Below, piece after piece: positions 42,335 to 54,909 of a stretch of 64,000 nucleotides of DNA. The DNA is from Nitzschia sp. DOCU1 (Eukaryota; Bacillariophyta; Bacillariophyceae; Bacillariales; Bacillariaceae). Location: contig OX595999.1 in assembly GCA_951394045.1 (NCBI GenBank), positions 124,001 through 188,000 of the forward strand, given 5' to 3'. Within the stretch, counting starts at the first letter, position 1, and each line of letters opens with the position of its first letter. The position numbers and the translations under genes are program-made. The notes below the pieces were generated by a model, which was not told the DNA's origin, did not search any database, and saw nothing but the letters and a program-made list of their open reading frames with translations.

Positions 42335-44098
42335 CTACTCCAAGTATGGCAACACTGGTTCCCAGCAGTAGGCGCCATCACCATTTGTAGAAGCCATGAC
42401 CATGGTCATGTCGTCCTTGTTGTGAGTCTGTTGGAGGGGGTGCAGCTTCACAGCAAAATTGCAAAGATCTCCCCTAGAAGATTCAATGCCTGTAACGTCA
42501 ATAAGGCAAGGGATCGGGCCCATGCTGGGGGATTCGTGGTGCGTGTGGATGTAGTTGTTCTTGGTTGCCACTTGAACAATGCCTTTATTAAACACATTCA
42601 ATAGGGTATCTGGTGACTTTGCCAAAGATAAAGGAGCAGCGCCTCCCGGGGCAATCGATTCGAAAAGGCTGCGCCCCACGAGGTCGTGTCGGCCCGTAAG
42701 TGCGATAAAGGCCTCATTCACGGACACAATTCGAAATGGAAATGAAGTCAAAGTCACGAGGCTAAGAAAAAGGAGACAGAGCATGTTAAAGAGGGCGTCA
42801 GCAACAAGCAAGTGGCCGGAAAGATATACAACAACAAATTGGCCGATGAATGAAACTTACGCGGGCTCTTTCGAATCGACTTGTTCGTACGGCGCCGAGC
42901 TCGGTTGGGTCTGGAGGCGCCGGTCTCTAGGTTCTGCTGGCTTGGTACTAAGGGTGGGCGTAATAACAAGTGGGTGGTCCAGCAGAGTAGTGATTCGTCG
43001 CCCAGGACCTCTCCGAGGGATTGGTCGACAGGGCGTTACTGCTCTTGGAGTAAGAGGACTCGAAATACCAGCATGTTCTTCTTGTTCCTCTAGGGAGTTC
43101 GGCCAGCTCGTGTTTCTTCCACCCGCTGCCGCGCTTGCCCTTTCCAACTCCACGTGGTTATAGTTGTTGGCAGTGACAGCACCAGTGCTGCCAAATGAGA
43201 GGAGACTGCCACAAGAATCAATCCGCTTGGGTAAGATCGGAACGAAGCAACGTGTAGGAGAGAGAGTACCAGTGAAAGTATCTTCTTGTTGTACCGGCCC
43301 TTGGATTGAATCATCGTAGCTTCGCTCGTGGTAGCTGGTGTCCTGGCTCAAGGCTGCTACGCTTCTACCACATTGCGCCACAAAGCCCACCGCATCATCA
43401 GTGGAGGCAAGTGAAACGGTCGTCGAACTATGATTCGATGAGCATTCAAGAAGAAATTCGGACCGCCGGCTGAAATCAGCGGGGGCGATTGGTACGATAG
43501 CAGCAATAGTAGTAGTAGAGGCTGGTGCTGCTACTACCCCAGTCTTGTTGGATCGTGGTTTCAAACGAGCGACAAGTGGAGGGGCGCTGTTGTTGGGGTC
43601 GTCAAGAACCTTTCCGTGATGGTTGATCGATGCAGGTGGCGACACAAATGATTCGAAGCAGACATCTGTGTCAATGTCACCCAATGATGGAACTAGGAGT
43701 GTTTCGTCCACTTCTTGTTCTGTGAAGTTGTCCTCCTCATCCGCCGAGGATCCAAACTGCAAGAGCAGGTCATCCATCCAAGTATCACCGGGCGACCTTC
43801 TTGCACCAGGATCCAGGAAGGATGGACATTCAAACATTCGCGGTTGTGGCGTGTGGCACTCGTCCATAAGTGTTGGTGGCAATTGAGGCTGAATAGGTAT
43901 CAAGGTTGGTGCCACCTCGTGTTTGCATTCCTCGTAAGCAACTCTCATTCGTTTGACGAGGCTTTCGAACGATGCCCCTTGTTCATGCTGACCGATGCCT
44001 CTTTTCCTGGTGCTGCCCATTTCGTCAACAACCGCCATCTTGATGCTGCGTACATCAAAGACGTCATCATGGTTGTGTTCACCTGCTGCTTCAATCAT
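42335..44098 (-). CDS. PAS-domain protein 2
   Basis: Exon 1 is 44098-42861 and exon 2 is 42761-42335, giving 554 residues. The frame before ATG 44098 opens only at TTG. Same build as PAS1: MGSTRKRGIGQ, VKRMRVAYEECK, TWMDDLLLQFG, LTPRAVTPCRPIPRR, then a phase-2 intron and VTLTSFPFRIVSVNEAFIAL, TGRHDLVGRSLFE, LLNVFNKGIVQV, PIPCLIDVTGIESS, FAVKLHPL. Exon 2 is 427 nt in both PAS1 and PAS2. The C-terminal tail past FAVKLHPL is longer than in PAS1. Confidence 0.78.
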
Positions 44099-44741
44099 TC
44101 TAGCTTCTTCGGCTGTGCAACGAAGTCTCTTGCGATGCAAAAAAGTGGAAGCTTGTATCAAGCGAAGAGCTTTTTTTTATCACAAAAATGCCATTCAATA
44201 TCATTCGAACCTTAGGCCGAAAAGTTCGCCCCATCAAAAGAGCCCTTTGTGCACTGGTGGTCGTTCGGCAATCATTTCAATATGAATACTTCGCACCTAG
44301 CAAGGCGGTTCTCGCCTTCGAAGCATACGGCAACACAATCATGACCATCTACCGGTAATGCTGCCCGATGGATCTGTTTAAAGCACGAATCTCTATGGTG
44401 CTTCTTTGGGCCGGCTTTTGAGATGCAGCGAAAGGCCCCAATCCCCATGATGGGATTTCGCGCCAAGAATGAGTGACGTACATTGTAATCCACGACGTCA
44501 TTGTAGAATTAATTAGGGTGAAAGGCAAAGCCCCAACTTCTCCGGCAATTCCATTGACAAAAAGTTTCGGCTGACACAATAGGGAAACCCCCTGTCCAAT
44601 CAAAACGAGTTCTTCTTTTTCGAGCAACAAGGCATGGCAATAATCATCACCATCAACTCCGGGCTATTCATGAGAGGAATGCGAATTCCCGGACTGATCA
44701 CAGGTAAGCACAACATACATAATGGGGGATGAGTTGGTACT
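44099..44741. other. Upstream region of PAS2, left flank of satellite
   Basis: A 56-codon plus-strand frame (44188-44358, MPFNIIRTLGRKVRPIKRAL...) is intact and protein-like in composition, but nothing supports expression. The satellite begins abruptly at 44742. Confidence 0.35.
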
Positions 44742-47700
44742 CTTTGCGGCCAACCGTCGGCCACGTAGGTAGTACTTGGTAGGGTCTTGACAGAACTACG
44801 CTGTTTCCGTCCAAAAGAGCCCTCTTTTCAAGTTTTTTTCGTAATAAGCTGCTAGGGTTCCGGAATAAACTGCTAGGGTCTTGACACAAAGGCGCCGGAA
44901 ATGCGAAATCACAAAATATATCGCCAGAACCTGCCTCGTTTAGCCACCAAAAATCCCGCAAATCCAAAAACTCTTAACACGAGACATCGCGCGAAAAGCT
45001 TCCAAAACAGCCCAAAAGAGGGGGGTTGAGCATTTTGCAACTAGATTTGGCTATAGAATGACTACGGTCCTGAGATTTTGAGGATATATAGTTCACTACC
45101 ATAGCCAGGCGTTCCTAGGTTTATAGGTTCGTAGCAATTAATCTCGGCTACTTAGTAATCTCGTAATATTAGCAATTGTCGTGTGATAAGTGCACTGTAT
45201 GATACGGTCAAAATCCATATCACACCACACTTCGTCTAGCTATTCCTATTCCAAGATGTTCCTACGTTTAGAGGTCTACAAATAATAGCTCTTTGAATAT
45301 AATTTGTCCGCTATTGGGTTCTCAAAGTCGTTTTTGTTGTTCCCTCAGCCAAGGCTCTCTGACTGCCCCAATACGAGTCGTTCTACATCAAAAGCGGGAT
45401 GTACTATTCATACCACTTGCAGTACCCGCGACAGAGGAATAGTGGAAGACTTTCACCACCCTAGAAACCCCGCCAGAATGATTGTAGAACATTCTTTTTC
45501 GAAAATTGACCATCATCTAACAACACAGTCGCAGGCATTCAAGAGCATCCTGCTAAGAGCCGACAATGGTACCACCAAGATGGTTGATTGTAGAGTCCTA
45601 CCACCTTTCCATCATCTCCAGTGTCTTTGAAATCGATCGGCAAACCAAAGGCAGCCTCGTAATGGCATCCGAAGATGATAATAGGAGCCGGAAGACAAAG
45701 ATGCAATAAAAATTAAGGCGGCGTTAGCGTCATGAATGAGTTCTTTACAAAAGATCCAAAACAATAGACGTCTCTATAATGACACGAACGACAACTTACC
45801 TGGTTTTTTCCTTCTGAATCGTCCTCTAACGAGCTATAACCGCGTCAACAACCTCGTCGGTCGACGAGGAATTTTCATCAAATCTTTGCCTCGTGAAATT
45901 AGAACCATTCTCCGCCAAAACGAGCTTTAATAACCAGAGAAGCGGCTCGAATAGGCTTCGATACGTTGTTGATCGATTGCAATAAACGGGGGTAAGAAAT
46001 ACTTACTACAGCACTTGCAATCGTCGACGCCGTCATTGTGGTTTTGTGGCCGAAAGATCCGCACTCATACTGTACAGCAGCAGGCCAAAATGGCATGAAT
46101 GCGCGCACGCTGGCACGCCATTTTTTGCCTTGCTAAATTGGTCGTTAAAATACATTGTTTGGTAGTAATTATGCTCGTTTAAAGGCGGTCATTTGGTTTC
46201 GAATTCTTTTCCTTCTTTTCCCCCCTTTTTTCTTCATAAAATTTGAGCTAGCTACGTGGGGGGGGGTATGCCCTTTGCGGCCAACCGTCGGCCACGTAGG
46301 TAGTACTTGGTAGGGTCTTGACAGAACTACGCTGTTTCCGTCCAAAAGAGCCCTCTTTTCAAGTTTTTTTCGTAATAAGCTGCTAGGGTTCCGGAATAAA
46401 CTGCTAGGGTCTTGACACAAAGGCGCCGGAAATGCGAAATCACAAAATATATCGCCAGAACCTGCCTCGTTTAGCCACCAAAAATCCCGCAAATCCAAAA
46501 ACTCTTAACACGAGACATCGCGCGAAAAGCTTCCAAAACAGCCCAAAAGAGGGGGGTTGAGCATTTTGCAACTAGATTTGGCTATAGAATGACTACGGTC
46601 CTGAGATTTTGAGGATATATAGTTCACTACCATAGCCAGGCGTTCCTAGGTTTATAGGTTCGTAGCAATTAATCTCGGCTACTTAGTAATCTCGTAATAT
46701 TAGCAATTGTCGTGTGATAAGTGCACTGTATGATACGGTCAAAATCCATATCACACCACACTTCGTCTAGCTATTCCTATTCCAAGATGTTCCTACGTTT
46801 AGAGGTCTACAAATAATAGCTCTTTGAATATAATTTGTCCGCTATTGGGTTCTCAAAGTCGTTTTTGTTGTTCCCTCAGCCAAGGCTCTCTGACTGCCCC
46901 AATACGAGTCGTTCTACATCAAAAGCGGGATGTACTATTCATACCACTTGCAGTACCCGCGACAGAGGAATAGTGGAAGACTTTCACCACCCTAGAAACC
47001 CCGCCAGAATGATTGTAGAACATTCTTTTTCGAAAATTGACCATCATCTAACAACACAGTCGCAGGCATTCAAGAGCATCCTGCTAAGAGCCGACAATGG
47101 TACCACCAAGATGGTTGATTGTAGAGTCCTACCACCTTTCCATCATCTCCAGTGTCTTTGAAATCGATCGGCAAACCAAAGGCAGCCTCGTAATGGCATC
47201 CGAAGATGATAATAGGAGCCGGAAGACAAAGATGCAATAAAAATTAAGGCGGCGTTAGCGTCATGAATGAGTTCTTTACAAAAGATCCAAAACAATAGAC
47301 GTCTCTATAATGACACGAACGACAACTTACCTGGTTTTTTCCTTCTGAATCGTCCTCTAACGAGCTATAACCGCGTCAACAACCTCGTCGGTCGACGAGG
47401 AATTTTCATCAAATCTTTGCCTCGTGAAATTAGAACCATTCTCCGCCAAAACGAGCTTTAATAACCAGAGAAGCGGCTCGAATAGGCTTCGATACGTTGT
47501 TGATCGATTGCAATAAACGGGGGTAAGAAATACTTACTACAGCACTTGCAATCGTCGACGCCGTCATTGTGGTTTTGTGGCCGAAAGATCCGCACTCATA
47601 CTGTACAGCAGCAGGCCAAAATGGCATGAATGCGCGCACGCTGGCACGCCATTTTTTGCCTTGCTAAATTGGTCGTTAAAATACATTGTTTGGTAGTAAT

Positions 47701-50700
47701 TATGCTCGTTTAAAGGCGGTCATTTGGTTTCGAATTCTTTTCCTTCTTTTCCCCCCTTTTTTCTTCATAAAATTTGAGCTAGCTACGTGGGGGGGGGTAT
47801 GCCCTTTGCGGCCAACCGTCGGCCACGTAGGTAGTACTTGGTAGGGTCTTGACAGAACTACGCTGTTTCCGTCCAAAAGAGCCCTCTTTTCAAGTTTTTT
47901 TCGTAATAAGCTGCTAGGGTTCCGGAATAAACTGCTAGGGTCTTGACACAAAGGCGCCGGAAATGCGAAATCACAAAATATATCGCCAGAACCTGCCTCG
48001 TTTAGCCACCAAAAATCCCGCAAATCCAAAAACTCTTAACACGAGACATCGCGCGAAAAGCTTCCAAAACAGCCCAAAAGAGGGGGGTTGAGCATTTTGC
48101 AACTAGATTTGGCTATAGAATGACTACGGTCCTGAGATTTTGAGGATATATAGTTCACTACCATAGCCAGGCGTTCCTAGGTTTATAGGTTCGTAGCAAT
48201 TAATCTCGGCTACTTAGTAATCTCGTAATATTAGCAATTGTCGTGTGATAAGTGCACTGTATGATACGGTCAAAATCCATATCACACCACACTTCGTCTA
48301 GCTATTCCTATTCCAAGATGTTCCTACGTTTAGAGGTCTACAAATAATAGCTCTTTGAATATAATTTGTCCGCTATTGGGTTCTCAAAGTCGTTTTTGTT
48401 GTTCCCTCAGCCAAGGCTCTCTGACTGCCCCAATACGAGTCGTTCTACATCAAAAGCGGGATGTACTATTCATACCACTTGCAGTACCCGCGACAGAGGA
48501 ATAGTGGAAGACTTTCACCACCCTAGAAACCCCGCCAGAATGATTGTAGAACATTCTTTTTCGAAAATTGACCATCATCTAACAACACAGTCGCAGGCAT
48601 TCAAGAGCATCCTGCTAAGAGCCGACAATGGTACCACCAAGATGGTTGATTGTAGAGTCCTACCACCTTTCCATCATCTCCAGTGTCTTTGAAATCGATC
48701 GGCAAACCAAAGGCAGCCTCGTAATGGCATCCGAAGATGATAATAGGAGCCGGAAGACAAAGATGCAATAAAAATTAAGGCGGCGTTAGCGTCATGAATG
48801 AGTTCTTTACAAAAGATCCAAAACAATAGACGTCTCTATAATGACACGAACGACAACTTACCTGGTTTTTTCCTTCTGAATCGTCCTCTAACGAGCTATA
48901 ACCGCGTCAACAACCTCGTCGGTCGACGAGGAATTTTCATCAAATCTTTGCCTCGTGAAATTAGAACCATTCTCCGCCAAAACGAGCTTTAATAACCAGA
49001 GAAGCGGCTCGAATAGGCTTCGATACGTTGTTGATCGATTGCAATAAACGGGGGTAAGAAATACTTACTACAGCACTTGCAATCGTCGACGCCGTCATTG
49101 TGGTTTTGTGGCCGAAAGATCCGCACTCATACTGTACAGCAGCAGGCCAAAATGGCATGAATGCGCGCACGCTGGCACGCCATTTTTTGCCTTGCTAAAT
49201 TGGTCGTTAAAATACATTGTTTGGTAGTAATTATGCTCGTTTAAAGGCGGTCATTTGGTTTCGAATTCTTTTCCTTCTTTTCCCCCCTTTTTTCTTCATA
49301 AAATTTGAGCTAGCTACGTGGGGGGGGGTATGCCCTTTGCGGCCAACCGTCGGCCACGTAGGTAGTACTTGGTAGGGTCTTGACAGAACTACGCTGTTTC
49401 CGTCCAAAAGAGCCCTCTTTTCAAGTTTTTTTCGTAATAAGCTGCTAGGGTTCCGGAATAAACTGCTAGGGTCTTGACACAAAGGCGCCGGAAATGCGAA
49501 ATCACAAAATATATCGCCAGAACCTGCCTCGTTTAGCCACCAAAAATCCCGCAAATCCAAAAACTCTTAACACGAGACATCGCGCGAAAAGCTTCCAAAA
49601 CAGCCCAAAAGAGGGGGGTTGAGCATTTTGCAACTAGATTTGGCTATAGAATGACTACGGTCCTGAGATTTTGAGGATATATAGTTCACTACCATAGCCA
49701 GGCGTTCCTAGGTTTATAGGTTCGTAGCAATTAATCTCGGCTACTTAGTAATCTCGTAATATTAGCAATTGTCGTGTGATAAGTGCACTGTATGATACGG
49801 TCAAAATCCATATCACACCACACTTCGTCTAGCTATTCCTATTCCAAGATGTTCCTACGTTTAGAGGTCTACAAATAATAGCTCTTTGAATATAATTTGT
49901 CCGCTATTGGGTTCTCAAAGTCGTTTTTGTTGTTCCCTCAGCCAAGGCTCTCTGACTGCCCCAATACGAGTCGTTCTACATCAAAAGCGGGATGTACTAT
50001 TCATACCACTTGCAGTACCCGCGACAGAGGAATAGTGGAAGACTTTCACCACCCTAGAAACCCCGCCAGAATGATTGTAGAACATTCTTTTTCGAAAATT
50101 GACCATCATCTAACAACACAGTCGCAGGCATTCAAGAGCATCCTGCTAAGAGCCGACAATGGTACCACCAAGATGGTTGATTGTAGAGTCCTACCACCTT
50201 TCCATCATCTCCAGTGTCTTTGAAATCGATCGGCAAACCAAAGGCAGCCTCGTAATGGCATCCGAAGATGATAATAGGAGCCGGAAGACAAAGATGCAAT
50301 AAAAATTAAGGCGGCGTTAGCGTCATGAATGAGTTCTTTACAAAAGATCCAAAACAATAGACGTCTCTATAATGACACGAACGACAACTTACCTGGTTTT
50401 TTCCTTCTGAATCGTCCTCTAACGAGCTATAACCGCGTCAACAACCTCGTCGGTCGACGAGGAATTTTCATCAAATCTTTGCCTCGTGAAATTAGAACCA
50501 TTCTCCGCCAAAACGAGCTTTAATAACCAGAGAAGCGGCTCGAATAGGCTTCGATACGTTGTTGATCGATTGCAATAAACGGGGGTAAGAAATACTTACT
50601 ACAGCACTTGCAATCGTCGACGCCGTCATTGTGGTTTTGTGGCCGAAAGATCCGCACTCATACTGTACAGCAGCAGGCCAAAATGGCATGAATGCGCGCA

Positions 50701-52736
50701 CGCTGGCACGCCATTTTTTGCCTTGCTAAATTGGTCGTTAAAATACATTGTTTGGTAGTAATTATGCTCGTTTAAAGGCGGTCATTTGGTTTCGAATTCT
50801 TTTCCTTCTTTTCCCCCCTTTTTTCTTCATAAAATTTGAGCTAGCTACGTGGGGGGGGGTATGCCCTTTGCGGCCAACCGTCGGCCACGTAGGTAGTACT
50901 TGGTAGGGTCTTGACAGAACTACGCTGTTTCCGTCCAAAAGAGCCCTCTTTTCAAGTTTTTTTCGTAATAAGCTGCTAGGGTTCCGGAATAAACTGCTAG
51001 GGTCTTGACACAAAGGCGCCGGAAATGCGAAATCACAAAATATATCGCCAGAACCTGCCTCGTTTAGCCACCAAAAATCCCGCAAATCCAAAAACTCTTA
51101 ACACGAGACATCGCGCGAAAAGCTTCCAAAACAGCCCAAAAGAGGGGGGTTGAGCATTTTGCAACTAGATTTGGCTATAGAATGACTACGGTCCTGAGAT
51201 TTTGAGGATATATAGTTCACTACCATAGCCAGGCGTTCCTAGGTTTATAGGTTCGTAGCAATTAATCTCGGCTACTTAGTAATCTCGTAATATTAGCAAT
51301 TGTCGTGTGATAAGTGCACTGTATGATACGGTCAAAATCCATATCACACCACACTTCGTCTAGCTATTCCTATTCCAAGATGTTCCTACGTTTAGAGGTC
51401 TACAAATAATAGCTCTTTGAATATAATTTGTCCGCTATTGGGTTCTCAAAGTCGTTTTTGTTGTTCCCTCAGCCAAGGCTCTCTGACTGCCCCAATACGA
51501 GTCGTTCTACATCAAAAGCGGGATGTACTATTCATACCACTTGCAGTACCCGCGACAGAGGAATAGTGGAAGACTTTCACCACCCTAGAAACCCCGCCAG
51601 AATGATTGTAGAACATTCTTTTTCGAAAATTGACCATCATCTAACAACACAGTCGCAGGCATTCAAGAGCATCCTGCTAAGAGCCGACAATGGTACCACC
51701 AAGATGGTTGATTGTAGAGTCCTACCACCTTTCCATCATCTCCAGTGTCTTTGAAATCGATCGGCAAACCAAAGGCAGCCTCGTAATGGCATCCGAAGAT
51801 GATAATAGGAGCCGGAAGACAAAGATGCAATAAAAATTAAGGCGGCGTTAGCGTCATGAATGAGTTCTTTACAAAAGATCCAAAACAATAGACGTCTCTA
51901 TAATGACACGAACGACAACTTACCTGGTTTTTTCCTTCTGAATCGTCCTCTAACGAGCTATAACCGCGTCAACAACCTCGTCGGTCGACGAGGAATTTTC
52001 ATCAAATCTTTGCCTCGTGAAATTAGAACCATTCTCCGCCAAAACGAGCTTTAATAACCAGAGAAGCGGCTCGAATAGGCTTCGATACGTTGTTGATCGA
52101 TTGCAATAAACGGGGGTAAGAAATACTTACTACAGCACTTGCAATCGTCGACGCCGTCATTGTGGTTTTGTGGCCGAAAGATCCGCACTCATACTGTACA
52201 GCAGCAGGCCAAAATGGCATGAATGCGCGCACGCTGGCACGCCATTTTTTGCCTTGCTAAATTGGTCGTTAAAATACATTGTTTGGTAGTAATTATGCTC
52301 GTTTAAAGGCGGTCATTTGGTTTCGAATTCTTTTCCTTCTTTTCCCCCCTTTTTTCTTCATAAAATTTGAGCTAGCTACGTGGGGGGGGGTATGCCCTTT
52401 GCGGCCAACCGTCGGCCACGTAGGTAGTACTTGGTAGGGTCTTGACAGAACTACGCTGTTTCCGTCCAAAAGAGCCCTCTTTTCAAGTTTTTTTCGTAAT
52501 AAGCTGCTAGGGTTCCGGAATAAACTGCTAGGGTCTTGACACAAAGGCGCCGGAAATGCGAAATCACAAAATATATCGCCAGAACCTGCCTCGTTTAGCC
52601 ACCAAAAATCCCGCAAATCCAAAAACTCTTAACACGAGACATCGCGGCGGTCATTTGGTTTCGAATTCTTTTCCTTCTTTTCCCCCCTTTTTTCTTCATA
52701 AAATTTGAGCTAGCTACGTGGGGGGGGGTATGCCCT
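44742..52736. repeat. 1,531-bp satellite: five full units plus one internally deleted unit
   Basis: Full units start at 44742, 46273, 47804, 49335 and 50866 and look identical by eye and by their repeated short frames at exact 1,531-bp spacing. The sixth (52397-52736) runs 250 bp, then jumps at ATCGCG|GCGGTC to the last ~90 bp of the unit, losing ~1.19 kb. Each unit ends in a poly-pyrimidine block (CTTTTCCCCCC) and a run of nine G. Short frames inside a unit (up to 109 codons) show no known domain, and several need non-ATG starts. No rRNA, tRNA or snRNA was recognised in the unit. Confidence 0.93.
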
Positions 52737-53492
52737 CTTTGCAAGGACTGTCTAAAAACAAAAGTCGAGTGAGTCAATCACTTGTTAATAGCAAGGAAGA
52801 CAGACAGTAACATACGTTCAGACAGTACCCATGACGATTGGAATGCCCATTTTACTGGTGTACGTTTCACTGTTTCTACAGACAGTAGGTACGCACTGTA
52901 CTGTGTGGACCGATAGCAATTCGTGATTGATACCTCTAGTAGTGGTCAGCAATGCGTTAGTGCCCGCCCACCCCATTCAGGATAGGGGCCTCGGACGCTC
53001 TTTCGGCAGAAGACCCCTCCCTGACGAAACCAATACCAACTTTGCGGAGTGTCCATGATGTCAAATGGCCAAAGAAGTACAATATGACTCGACAAATCTA
53101 GTAATTGGTGAGATCATGACTTCCGGCCGCTTCCGTCCAAAATAGAACGAGGTACGCTACTAGTAGGGCACTACTCTAGAGGTCCTCTTTCCTTGCTTAG
53201 TGCCCTCTGGTCGTGGAGCTATCCTTCCAGTATTGGTGGACCCCTGTAATATTATGGTGGTGATGAATAGTAGTGTACGAGTAGTAGCCCGCCGGCTGTG
53301 GTAGTCGTTGCTGTGTTTCGGCGCAAGAATAGCAGCGGGCTCTAGCTCTGAAGTCAAGTACTATCCTAGCTAATAAGACTATATTACTGTTGATGCAACA
53401 TACGGTCGAATTGATAAACATGTACGGGTTGTCCGCTGTGAACAACTCGTGACGGCCACATGTAAAAAGGTAGAACGTCTCATGCAATATTG
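52737..53492. other. Intergenic right of satellite
   Basis: Holds several scattered CAGACAGTA words (52798-52888). No gene recognised; the right part is the PAS3 3' flank. Confidence 0.35.
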
Positions 53493-54909
53493 TTAATAGA
53501 GGCGGCGCGGCCTCTCTTGCTGCGTGCACCGAGGGTTCACAATTGAGCGGGGCATGGGTAAATAAACCACGCTCTGACCCGCAAGGGAAGAGGCCGGGAT
53601 CTGCAGGGGAGATAGCTTGATCGAAAAGTAGCGCAAATCGGCTACACCATTGTTTCTGCTCAACGAGAGGAGGTTCTTGTTGCCGATTTCGCTTCGTTTC
53701 ATGATGCCTTGTACCTTGATTTTGCAATACAGAGCCGTTTCGTCGTTGTTAACACTATCGTCTTCCTGATCACCAAAGGCGACGATCTCGTCGGCCCTTG
53801 TACTCCGGGCTACAACTCGAACAATATCATCATTGAAAACGCCCAACAGCGTCGGCGTGGTAGCGATAGTCGGTGCCTGATCACCTTCGTTGACGAAAAG
53901 GTTGAAGAAGCTGCTACCCAGAATCTCGTGCCCTTTGCCTGTAGCATCGGTGAAGGCCTGATTGACACACATGACACGGAATGGAAAGGAAGTTAACGTC
54001 AAGACTCTGCAAATGGGAACAAGTCACAGTGCAGCAAGGAGCATGTGAGTGAACCAAAGAAAGAACAGACGACATGAAAAGTTAACACAAAGAGAGCACG
54101 TACGTTGGTTCGATACAATGCTGCACCAGAGCCATTTCCAGAGGCATCTGTCTTGCGGTGCACGGTGCCGGAGACGCAATGCCCGAGGGGGCCGCCAGAG
54201 GGTGGTGCAAGGAGCGTCGGCTTGCCCCCATAGAGCGTCTAGTAGCATTATAGCCCATATTGTTTGACCGGGGACGCATCGAAATAGCAGGAACGTTGGG
54301 CAGCAACTGCGAAGAAGAACCAGCCGAGTCTTCGGCTTCCTGATCCTGCAGGCCATACGTTGTCATATCGCCCTCGGTATCCTTCTCAGCACGGTCGAAG
54401 CTTTCTAGTGCTTCCCTGACAGATGGATAATATATAGTTTCAGCTCGATCGTCCAGCGGGCGCGGAGTGAAGTCAAACTGTCGGTACGGTTCGCAGATGC
54501 TGTTTTCATCCAAGTCGCCGCTGGTACTAAGTGTATGGTCGTCATCGCCACCTTCTTTCTGCCAGAGGTCGTCAATCCAGGATTCTTCCCCATCGTCTTC
54601 TGAAAGAAAGCCAGAGTTCGTGAGGATCTCTTCATCTGAAACGAAGGCACGGGGCAAGTTCTCTCCTTGGTTGCCGCCAGAGAGGGACATTATCGGCTCG
54701 GCATCAAATCTGACTGGGCTCATCATGGCGGCGCAATCATCGTACGCCACCTTCAGGCTCTTCAGCAGACGGCCGTTCTCCTCCTGGGATTCTAGGCTAC
54801 GCTTTCTGGTTGACCCATCATCTCTTGTGTCCACCTCAGGCTGGTGGTTCATTATGGCAGACTCTCTGCTTCCGTCTAGCTCCTCCGGAATGCTTCTCAG
54901 TACGTTCAT
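53493..54909 (-). CDS. PAS-domain protein 3 (diverged member)
   Basis: Exon 1 is 54909-54104 (GTACGT donor) and exon 2 is 54006-53493, giving 439 residues; phase-2 intron at the same place as in PAS1 and PAS2. N-terminal block DDGSTRKRSLESQEENGRLL plus KSLKVAYDDC, then ESWIDDLWQKEGG, then PAS: VLTLTSFPFRVMCVNQAFTD, GKGHEILGSSFFNLF, LLGVFNDDIVRVVA, FSIKLSPLQIP. It lacks the PRAVTPCR motif. More diverged than PAS1 and PAS2 are from each other, so the duplication that produced it is probably older (inference). Confidence 0.75.

Noticed and set aside
45304..45630. 108-codon plus-strand frame repeated in every satellite unit.
   Set aside because: It opens at TTG, has no domain, and is repeated only because the unit is.
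45589..45697. Minus-strand stretch in the unit reading CLPAPIIIFGCHYEAAFG... that looks protein-like.
   Set aside because: It is bounded by stops, and no acceptor AG lies between the upstream stop and the open part. It could be a decayed coding remnant, but I cannot support a gene.
45745..46096. A possible three-exon minus-strand mini-gene in each satellite unit coding ~50 residues.
   Set aside because: The second intron would be only 26 nt, too short for splicing, and the product has no recognisable features.
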